This document shows, one piece after another, positions 56,865-64,000 of a DNA stretch of 64,000 bases (the first letter of the stretch is position 1; each line of letters opens with the position of its first letter). The notes under the pieces were generated by a model that saw only the letters and a list, made by a program, of their open reading frames with translations, ran no database searches and was not told the DNA's origin. The DNA comes from Cryobacterium sp. (lineage in GTDB: Bacteria > Actinomycetota > Actinomycetes > Actinomycetales > Microbacteriaceae): positions 1 through 64,000 of the forward strand of contig NZ_JAODBG010000059.1 of NCBI RefSeq assembly GCF_025463825.1. The letters run 5' to 3'. Made by a program: the position numbers and the translations under genes.

Positions 56865-57512
56865 ATGATGGCTGTCGTCGAACCCACCCTCGAGGTGGAA
56901 CTCGCCATGCTCGCCGGCGGCGCCAGCTGCGTCATAGGCTGCGACGAAGTGGGCCGTGGCGCCCTCGCCGGCCCGGTCGCGGTGGGCGTGGCCGTGGTGA
57001 CGGCGGCCGTGGGCGCATTCCCGGTCGGGCTGCGGGACTCGAAGCTGCTCAGCGAACCACGCCGGGAACTGCTCGCTCCGCTGGCCGCCGCCTGGGCGCA
57101 GCACAGCGCCGTCGGTCTGGCCTCCCCGCAGGAGGTGGACGCGGTGGGCATCATCGCCGCGTTGGGCCTGGCCGGCAAGCGCGCCCTGGCGCAGCTGCAC
57201 AGCGCCGGCGTCGACATCCGGAACGCCGTGGTGCTGCTGGACGGCAACGACGACTGGCTGAACAAGGCACTGACCACTCCACTGGCCGTCGTTACCCGCA
57301 TCAAGGCCGACCAGGATTGCGCGTCGGTTTCGGCGGCATCCGTCATCGCGAAGGTCCATCGGGACCGGCTCATGATCGAGGCCGACGTCAGCACGCCGGG
57401 CTACGGCTGGAAGGGCAACAAGGGTTACGGGAGCGCCGAGCACATGGCGGCCATCGGAACCCTCGGAGCCAGCGGGCAGCACCGTCTGAGCTGGCTCAAA
57501 ATTTCGCCGTAG
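56865..57512 (+). CDS. rnhB: Ribonuclease HII
   Basis: VIGCDEVGRGALAGPVAVGV, LRDSKLLS, SVIAKVHRD. Confidence 0.95.
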   Translation: MMAVVEPTLEVELAMLAGGASCVIGCDEVGRGALAGPVAVGVAVVTAAVGAFPVGLRDSKLLSEPRRELLAPLAAAWAQHSAVGLASPQEVDAVGIIAALGLAGKRALAQLHSAGVDIRNAVVLLDGNDDWLNKALTTPLAVVTRIKADQDCASVSAASVIAKVHRDRLMIEADVSTPGYGWKGNKGYGSAEHMAAIGTLGASGQHRLSWLKISP

Positions 57513-57537
57513 CTTCAGCGCGTAAGATTGACTCACC

Positions 57538-57861
57538 ATGGAAGAAGACGAATTCGAGGACTACGACCGCGAGGTCGAGTTGGCCCTGTACCGCGAGTAC
57601 CGAGACGTAGTTGGCCAGTTCCAGTACGTCGTCGAGACCGAACGCCGGTTCTACCTCGCGAACGAGGTCGAGCTGGTGCGGCGGGACACCGAGCACGACT
57701 TCTACTTCGAGCTGACGATGAAAGACGTCTGGGTGTGGGATGTCTACCGCTCCGACCGGTTCGTGAAGTCCGTGCGCGTGCTGACCTTCAAGGACGTGAA
57801 CGTGGAGGAGCTCGCCTCCAAGGAGTTCGAGCTGCCTAAGGAACTCGCGCTCGACGAGTAG
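57538..57861 (+). CDS. DUF2469 family protein
   Basis: MEEDEFEDYDREVELALYREYRDVVGQFQYVVETERRFYLANEVELV; conserved after rnhB. Confidence 0.92.
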   Translation: MEEDEFEDYDREVELALYREYRDVVGQFQYVVETERRFYLANEVELVRRDTEHDFYFELTMKDVWVWDVYRSDRFVKSVRVLTFKDVNVEELASKEFELPKELALDE

Positions 57862-57899
57862 CCCGTGACGGTCCGGCGCCGGGCTGCTAGCGTGTCGGG

Positions 57900-59000
57900 A
57901 TGACCGCAGGCCCGAACTCCGACCGTACCGCTGGCCAGTCCACGGTTGACGAGGCGCTCGAGCTCGCACCGCTGATCGACGGCCACAACGACTGGGCCTG
58001 GGAGTGCCGCGAGAACCGCGGCTACTCGGTGGAGGGCCTGGACGGTGCCCTCGACACGGACACCGACATCGACCGGTTGCGCGCCGGCCGGGTCGGTGGC
58101 CAATTCTGGTCGGTGTATGTGGCGGACACCCTGCCGGGTGCGGACGCCGTGCAGGGCACCCTGGAGCAGATCGACTGGGTGTACCGGCTCGCCGCGCGCT
58201 ACCCGGAGACCTTCCAGATCGCCACCAGCGCCGCCGGGGTGGAGGCCGCCAGGGCCAGCGGGCGCATCGCGTCGCTGCTGGGCGCCGAGGGGGCGCACAG
58301 CCTCAACGACTCGCCCGCCGTGCTGCGGATGCTTGCCAGGCTCGGGGTGCGCTACCTCACCCTCACCCACGTGCACAACGCCAGCTGGGCCGACTCCGGC
58401 ACAGACGAACCGGTGCACGGCGGCCTGAGCGACCGGGGGGTGGAGTACATCCGGGAACTCAACCGGCTGGGCATGCTCATCGACCTGTCCCACGTCTCCC
58501 CGGCCACCGCGCACGCCGCCCTGGACGTCACGACGGCCCCGGTCATCTTCAGCCACAGCTCCTGCGCCGCCGTCACGGCGCATCCGCGCAATGTGCCCGA
58601 CGACGTCTTGCGGCGCCTGGCGACAAACGACGGGGTGCTGATGGTCACCTTCGTGCCGCAGTTCGTCTCGGCCGAGCACGCGGCCTGGTTCGACGGCGAC
58701 CGGTCCGGGCCCGAACCCCGGGTCACCCTTGACCAGGTGGCCGACCACGTTGAGCACGCCCGCATCGTCGCCGGCGTGCGGCACATCGGCCTGGGCGGCG
58801 ACTTCGACGGTACCGATGAGTTCCCCGACCAGCTCGAGGGCGTCGACGGATATCCCGCCCTGCTGGAAGAACTCGCCCGGCGCGGCTGGAGCGCCGCGGA
58901 ACTGGCCGCCCTCGCCGGCGCTAACGTCCTGCGGGTGTTGCGGGCCACGGATGCCGCCTTCGCCGGGAACGATCCAACCCTCACCGCACTGCCGGTCTGA
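57900..59000 (+). CDS. Membrane (renal-type) dipeptidase
   Basis: LIDGHNDWAWECRENRGY, RYLTLTHVHNASWADS, LIDLSHVSPATAHAAL, HIGLGGDFDGTD. Confidence 0.93.
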   Translation: MTAGPNSDRTAGQSTVDEALELAPLIDGHNDWAWECRENRGYSVEGLDGALDTDTDIDRLRAGRVGGQFWSVYVADTLPGADAVQGTLEQIDWVYRLAARYPETFQIATSAAGVEAARASGRIASLLGAEGAHSLNDSPAVLRMLARLGVRYLTLTHVHNASWADSGTDEPVHGGLSDRGVEYIRELNRLGMLIDLSHVSPATAHAALDVTTAPVIFSHSSCAAVTAHPRNVPDDVLRRLATNDGVLMVTFVPQFVSAEHAAWFDGDRSGPEPRVTLDQVADHVEHARIVAGVRHIGLGGDFDGTDEFPDQLEGVDGYPALLEELARRGWSAAELAALAGANVLRVLRATDAAFAGNDPTLTALPV

Positions 59001-59092
59001 CTGCATCCGATTGGTTATTTTCCGCCCGTGTCGAAGCGGAGGCTCCGGCGTAAAATCCGTCGTAAGTTCTCTTCTCGAAGGAGTGGATCGCA

Positions 59093-59635
59093 ATGAAGCG
59101 TTCCGTTGCACTCATTCTGAGCGCAATAATGGGTGCCGTATTTCTCACCGCCGGCACGTCCGCCGCGACGGCCGCCCCGTACTGCGGGATCACCTGGGGG
59201 TCTTTAGCCGATGTCCAGAGAGTCGCATCCGAGGCGGCGGTCACCAACGTTCGTGCCGGCGAGCACGCGTGCTTCGATCGCCTCGTGATCGACGTTCGCG
59301 GCGACCTCGCTGGCTTCGATGTCGCCTACACCTCGGTGGTCATCAAGGACGGGTCGGGTATCCCCGTCCCGCTCCGCGGTGCCGCCGACCTGCAGGTCAT
59401 CGCGTACGCCAACCCCTACGACAACAGTGGCACAACCTACGACCCCGCGAACGACAGCGAGGCAGTCAACGTCACCGGCTACGACACGTTCCGCCAGGTC
59501 GCCTATGCCAACGGCTGTGAAGGGCAGACCAGGTTCGGGCTCGGTGTTCGCGCCCGGCTGCCGTTCCGCACGTTCATCCTCGACGGCCCCGGGAACGGAA
59601 GCCGGCTCGTGGTGGGCGTCGCGCACCGGTGGTAG
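59093..59635 (+). CDS. Secreted protein, AMIN-like domain candidate
   Basis: Signal peptide ALILSAIMGAVFLTAGTSAATAA; CGITWGSLADVQRV...HACFDRLVIDVRG. Confidence 0.65.
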   Translation: MKRSVALILSAIMGAVFLTAGTSAATAAPYCGITWGSLADVQRVASEAAVTNVRAGEHACFDRLVIDVRGDLAGFDVAYTSVVIKDGSGIPVPLRGAADLQVIAYANPYDNSGTTYDPANDSEAVNVTGYDTFRQVAYANGCEGQTRFGLGVRARLPFRTFILDGPGNGSRLVVGVAHRW

Positions 59636-59656
59636 CCGATTCGGCACCGCCCTCGA

Positions 59657-60133
59657 TCAGGAGCTCTGCGCAGTGGGGTGCGGCCCTCGTGACGGCGTGC
59701 GCGGCTCGCAGATGACGACCGGGATGTCCCTGGTCGTCCTGCGCTGGTAGGCGGCGTAACCGGGATACGCGCGCACGATCCTCGGCCAGAGTTCGGCCTT
59801 CTCGGCGGCGCTGGCCGTGCGAGCACGCATCGGGCGGGTGACGCCGCGCTCGGACAGCTCCACGTCGGGCTGGGCGACGAGGTTGAGGTACCAGGTCGGG
59901 TTGCGGTCGTCGCCGCCCTTCGACGCGACCAGGACCGCGCGGTCCTGGTCGTGGATCGGGGCGGTGAGCATGGTGGAACGCTGCACGCCGCTCTTCCGCC
60001 CAGTGGTATGCAACTCCACCACCGCCATCGGCCCCACCCGCCAGCCCACCCGACCGCGCGAGAGCGCCAGCACGGCCCGGTGCACACCGTTCATCACCCG
60101 CATCGACAGGTCGGTGACGCGGTTGCGGATCAT
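59657..60133 (-). CDS. Nitroreductase/quinone reductase family (F420/deazaflavin-dependent, DUF385-like)
   Basis: VVELHTTGRKSGVQRSTMLTAPIHDQDRAVLVASKGGDDRNPTWYLNLVAQPDVEL. Confidence 0.9.
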   Translation of the reverse strand: MIRNRVTDLSMRVMNGVHRAVLALSRGRVGWRVGPMAVVELHTTGRKSGVQRSTMLTAPIHDQDRAVLVASKGGDDRNPTWYLNLVAQPDVELSERGVTRPMRARTASAAEKAELWPRIVRAYPGYAAYQRRTTRDIPVVICEPRTPSRGPHPTAQSS

Positions 60134-60285
60134 GGGACCAGCCTACGACCGTGTCCGTTGCGCTCCGGGACGGTCGCTGCAGGGCCACTCCTCCACAGGG
60201 AGCCGAGCTCCTTCGCGCCGCACAGGATCGCTCTGCGGTCCCTCGCAGCAGTGCCCGCCGACGCACGCTGGTGGCGGAGGTGCTC

Positions 60286-60642
60286 ATGGCGCTCAAGGAC
60301 GAAGTGGGCCGACGCGGTGAAGACTGCGCGGCGGAATACCTGTTGGAGGCCGGTTACACGCTGGTGGAGCGCAACTGGCGCTGCGACCGTGGGGAGATCG
60401 ATCTGATCGCGACTCGGAACGGCGACATCGTCTTCGTCGAGGTGAAGACCCGCTCCGGCATCGGGTACGGGCACCCGTTTGAGGCGATCACGGTGGCGAA
60501 ACTGGCCCGGTTACGGCGTCTGGCCGGTACCTGGTGCCGCCAGTCCGGGCTGCGTGCCCGCCACATCCGCATTGACGCGATCGCCGTGATCAACCGGCCG
60601 GGCCGAGACCCCCTCATCGAACACCTCGAGGGTGTCCTCTGA
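60286..60642 (+). CDS. yraN: YraN family putative endonuclease
   Basis: GRRGEDCAAEYLLEAGYTLVERNWRCDRGEIDLIATRNGDIVFVEVKTRS. Confidence 0.94.
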   Translation: MALKDEVGRRGEDCAAEYLLEAGYTLVERNWRCDRGEIDLIATRNGDIVFVEVKTRSGIGYGHPFEAITVAKLARLRRLAGTWCRQSGLRARHIRIDAIAVINRPGRDPLIEHLEGVL

Positions 60643-62192
60643 TGGGCCTGGCCCGCACCCACTCCGTCGCCCTGGTCGGACTGGCCGGTTCACTGGTCGA
60701 AGTGGAGGCTGACATTTCCAGCCAGCTGCCGGGGATGAAGCTGATCGGCCTGCCGGATGCGGCCCTGGCCGAGGCCGCTGAGCGAGTGCGAGCGGCGGCG
60801 AAGAATTCGGGCTGCGCCCTGAACGGGCACAAGCTCACCGTGAATCTTTCGCCCGCCGCCCTGCGGAAGCACGGCTCCGGGTTCGACCTCGCCATCGCAG
60901 TGGCCTGCCTTGCGGCGGACGATGTCATTCCCGCGGACTCCGTGGCGGGGGTCGTGCACATCGGCGAGCTTGCGCTCGACGGGCGGCTTCGGCCCACGCC
61001 GGGCATCCTTCCCGCGGTGATCGCCGCCGCCCGGGTCGGGCGGCGCACGGTGATGGTACCGACCGGCAACGCCGACGAGGCTGCCCTGGTGCCGGGCGTC
61101 CGGGTGATCGGGGTGGCCTCGCTTCGCGACGCCCTGATCTGGCACGGCGCGCCGCTGGAGCCCGTCGACGTCGACGTGCTCCGCGCACCGGCCGAGGACG
61201 AGCGGGTCGATGACACGCTCGACCTCCTCGACGTCATCGGAAATGACGAGGCGATCCTCGCGCTGCAGGTTGCGGCGGCCGGCGGCCACCACGTCTTCAT
61301 GCTCGGCCCGCCCGGGGCCGGCAAGACCATGCTCGCCGCACGGCTACCCGGCCTGCTTCCCGACCTCGGCCCGGCCGCCTCCCTTGAGGTGAGTTCGCTG
61401 CGTTCGCTGAGCGGCCGCCCGGTCGGTCGGTCCCTGATCACCCGGCCGCCGCTGGAGGCACCGCACCACACCATCACGGCCGCCGCGATGGTCGGCGGCG
61501 GCACGGGGCAGATTCGGCCGGGTGCGGCGGCGCGGGCGTCGCACGGGGTGCTCTTCCTCGATGAGGCACCCGAGTTCAGCGCCGCCGTGCTCGACGCGCT
61601 CCGGCAGCCACTGGAATCCGGGCAGATCAGCATCCACCGGGCGAACGCCGTCGCCCACTTCCCGGCACGGTTCCAGCTGATCCTGGCGGCGAATCCCTGC
61701 CCGTGCGGCCAGTACGGCGCCGGGCGGGCCGGCCCCGGCGACCCGGAGTGCAGTTGTCCGCCGCAGGCGAGGCGACGCTACCTCGCCCGGCTGTCCGGTC
61801 CGTTGCTGGACCGCATCGACATCCAGCTCACCGTCAAGCGGGTGAGCATCGCCGAGCTGCGGCTGGCGGTCGACGGCGGCCGGCTCTCCAGCGCCGTCGC
61901 GCGCGAACGGGTTCTCGCGGCCAGGACCGCCGCCGCGAAGCGGCTCGCCGCCACGCCGTGGGCCCTCAACTCAGAGGTGCCGGGGCCGTGGCTGCGGGGC
62001 GTCGACACGCGGTTGGGCGGCCAGGTCACGGCGATGCTCGACCGGGCTCTGGAGCGCGGCGCGATCACCATGCGCGGGTACGACCGCATCTTGCGGGTGG
62101 CCTGGTCGATCGCCGACCTCGCCGGGGCGGCCCGGCCGGGACCGGACGAAGTGGGGCAGGCACTGTACCTGCGGAAGGGAATGACGTCATGA
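60642..62192 (+). CDS. comM: Mg-chelatase-like ATPase, competence-protein ComM family
   Basis: VFMLGPPGAGKTMLAARLPGLLPDL, GVLFLDEAPEFSAAVLDALRQPLE, NPCPCGQYG. Confidence 0.95.
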   Translation: MGLARTHSVALVGLAGSLVEVEADISSQLPGMKLIGLPDAALAEAAERVRAAAKNSGCALNGHKLTVNLSPAALRKHGSGFDLAIAVACLAADDVIPADSVAGVVHIGELALDGRLRPTPGILPAVIAAARVGRRTVMVPTGNADEAALVPGVRVIGVASLRDALIWHGAPLEPVDVDVLRAPAEDERVDDTLDLLDVIGNDEAILALQVAAAGGHHVFMLGPPGAGKTMLAARLPGLLPDLGPAASLEVSSLRSLSGRPVGRSLITRPPLEAPHHTITAAAMVGGGTGQIRPGAAARASHGVLFLDEAPEFSAAVLDALRQPLESGQISIHRANAVAHFPARFQLILAANPCPCGQYGAGRAGPGDPECSCPPQARRRYLARLSGPLLDRIDIQLTVKRVSIAELRLAVDGGRLSSAVARERVLAARTAAAKRLAATPWALNSEVPGPWLRGVDTRLGGQVTAMLDRALERGAITMRGYDRILRVAWSIADLAGAARPGPDEVGQALYLRKGMTS

Positions 62193-63463
62193 CCGTGTTC
62201 GGGCTGGATGAAGCCGTGGTGCGGAATGCCACCGCGCCCGTGCGCCCGGATGTCGCTGGGGCCGCCCAGGATGATCCGGACGGACCCGAGAACCCGGGGG
62301 AGGTGTTCGCCCGCGCAGCCTGGACCAGCATCGCCGAACCGGGCGACGGGGTGGCCGGCGCGGTGGTGGGGATCCTCGGCGCCGCCAGGGCGCTGACTGC
62401 CGTGGTGGAGGCGTGGCCGGCCGAACGCCTCACCCGGAGCCTGGCGGCGACGGTCGACGAGAACGGGGCGGGTGATGCCGGGGGGCTGCGACTCGGCCTC
62501 GAACAGGCGCTGGCCCGCTGGCGGCCCCGGTTGTCCTCCGCCGAGGTGATCCGGTCGCTACGGCAGGCGCAGCGCACCGGCACCCGCTTGCTCCTGCCCG
62601 GCGACCCGCAGTGGCCGACCGGCGTGGACGACCTCGGTCAGCACGCCCCGCTCGCCCTGTGGTGGCGCGGCCGCACCGAGGCGCTCGACGCGCTGTGCCA
62701 CTCGATAGCGCTCGTGGGCGCTCGCGCGGCGACCGGATACGGCGAACACGTGGCGATGGAAGCCGCCGCGGGGCTGGTCGACCGGGGGCTCGCCATCGTG
62801 TCTGGAGCGGCCTACGGCATCGACGGCATGGCACATCGATCCGCGTTGGCCAGCAAGGGCACCACCGTGGCGTTCCTGGCCGGGGGAGTCGACCGCTTCT
62901 ATCCCAGCGGCCACGACGCCCTGCTCACCCGAATCGTGGAGGCCGGCGCCGTGCTGAGCGAGCTGCCCTGCGGCGCGGCGCCCACCAAATGGCGATTCTT
63001 GCAGCGCAACCGGTTGATTGCGGCGGTGAGCGGGGCCACGGTGGTGCTCGAAGCCGGCTGGCGCTCCGGGTCGCTGAACACCGCCGGGCACGCGGCAGCC
63101 CTTGGCCGACCGTTGGGCGCGGTGCCCGGACCCGTCACCTCGCCCACCTCCGCGGGCTGCCACCGGCTGCTGCGCGACTACGACGCCATCTGTGTGACCA
63201 CGGCCGCCGAGATGGCGGAACTGATCGGGGTGGGGGTCGAGCTGAAACTCGACCTGACCGGCGCCGACGGTGCGGTGCCGCGAGAACGCACGAGCGAGCA
63301 GGTGCGGGTGTTCGACGCCTTGAGCGTGCGGGCGCCCCGGGTGCCGGCGGACATCGCCCGGCGCTCCGGACTGTCCACCGCCGCGGTGCTCGGCGCCCTG
63401 GGCACCCTGGACTTCGAGGGCTCCGCGCGGGAACGGGCCACGGGCTGGGTGCGCGTGACCTGA
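62189..63463 (+). CDS. dprA: DNA processing protein DprA
   Basis: IALVGARAATGYGEHVAMEAAAGLVDRGLAIVSGAAYGIDGMAHRSAL, FLQRNRLIAAVSGATVVLEA. Confidence 0.95.
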   Translation: MTVFGLDEAVVRNATAPVRPDVAGAAQDDPDGPENPGEVFARAAWTSIAEPGDGVAGAVVGILGAARALTAVVEAWPAERLTRSLAATVDENGAGDAGGLRLGLEQALARWRPRLSSAEVIRSLRQAQRTGTRLLLPGDPQWPTGVDDLGQHAPLALWWRGRTEALDALCHSIALVGARAATGYGEHVAMEAAAGLVDRGLAIVSGAAYGIDGMAHRSALASKGTTVAFLAGGVDRFYPSGHDALLTRIVEAGAVLSELPCGAAPTKWRFLQRNRLIAAVSGATVVLEAGWRSGSLNTAGHAAALGRPLGAVPGPVTSPTSAGCHRLLRDYDAICVTTAAEMAELIGVGVELKLDLTGADGAVPRERTSEQVRVFDALSVRAPRVPADIARRSGLSTAAVLGALGTLDFEGSARERATGWVRVT

Positions 63464-63678
63464 CCGGGGCCGACTCATCGCGCAACTGTTCCCCATCCGG
63501 GCAATTGCACCCGGCGCACGGGGACCAGTTGTCCGGTGCGGTAACAGTTGCGGGCGACGGGGCCGGGGCGACGCGTCGGGGCGCCGTGGCGGGTGGGGTC
63601 GGTGGGTGGCCGTAGGGTGATTCGTGACGGCGTGACACCTGGCACGCCGGTACCGGAGCCCGCCGAGAGGGGTCAGTC

Positions 63679-64000
63679 ATGACGGGAACTACACCGACCG
63701 CCGCGCAGAACACAGGCCTGCCGGCTCCAGCCGAGCAATGGGGCCAGTACCCGGCGGCCACCCACCTCCTCGCCCACCTCAGCGACACGCACTTCCTCGG
63801 CACGGCCGCAGACGGCAGCGGCCGTCTGCTCTACGACACCGTCGACACCGACAGCACCGTGCACCGCGCCATGGCGCAACTCGAGCGCTCCGGGCTCGGC
63901 ATCGATGCGCTCGTGTTCACCGGCGATATCGCGGACCTCGGCGAACCGGATGCCTACCGTCGGGTGCGCGACATCGTCGAAGCCGCTGCCGACCGGATGG
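63679..64000 (+). CDS. Metallophosphoesterase (CpdA-like), 3' end outside window
   Basis: MTGTTPTAAQ...ATHLLAHLSDTHFLG...LVFTGDIADLGEPDAYRRVRDIVEAA. Confidence 0.8.
   Translation, partial: MTGTTPTAAQNTGLPAPAEQWGQYPAATHLLAHLSDTHFLGTAADGSGRLLYDTVDTDSTVHRAMAQLERSGLGIDALVFTGDIADLGEPDAYRRVRDIVEAAADRM

Overview
The window is high-GC actinobacterial chromosome, mostly housekeeping genes, with no CRISPR array, prophage or intact IS element. It falls into two parts that look as if they come from different lineages, joined inside leuC. Part A (1 to about 17.6 kb) has almost exclusively G/C-ending codons. It carries ilvC (3' end), a secreted metalloprotease with three C-terminal repeats (- strand), serA, an alpha/beta hydrolase, leuA, leuB, ilvE, a CBS protein, two tandem PF00756-type esterases plus an ATP-grasp protein, an FAH-family hydrolase, gltX, tRNA-Gln(CTG), tRNA-Glu(CTC), an HNH endonuclease and an IclR regulator. 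Part B (about 17.7-64 kb) looks like Microbacteriaceae: leuC(3')-leuD-murA-plsC-gpsA-ddl-DUF3515-thiL-rsmD-recG-coaD-MoxR/DUF58/transglutaminase-DUF177-rpmF-rnc-mutM-smc-ftsY-ffh-rpsP-khpA-rimM-FNT channel-trmD-rplS-lepB-rnhB-DUF2469-yraN-comM-dprA. Main points for follow-up: (1) the leuC junction (assembly chimera or homologous replacement); (2) the compact esterase-esterase-ATP-grasp operon, the best candidate here for an undescribed enzymatic system; (3) a structured RNA leader with its own promoter before rplS; (4) a Leu-containing leader peptide and 11-bp hairpin before leuA; (5) an MFS efflux gene with three lesions beside an intact TetR gene and a perfect 18-bp palindrome; (6) a formate/nitrite-type channel inserted between rimM and trmD. 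All calls come from reading the supplied sequence and ORF translations; no database search was run.
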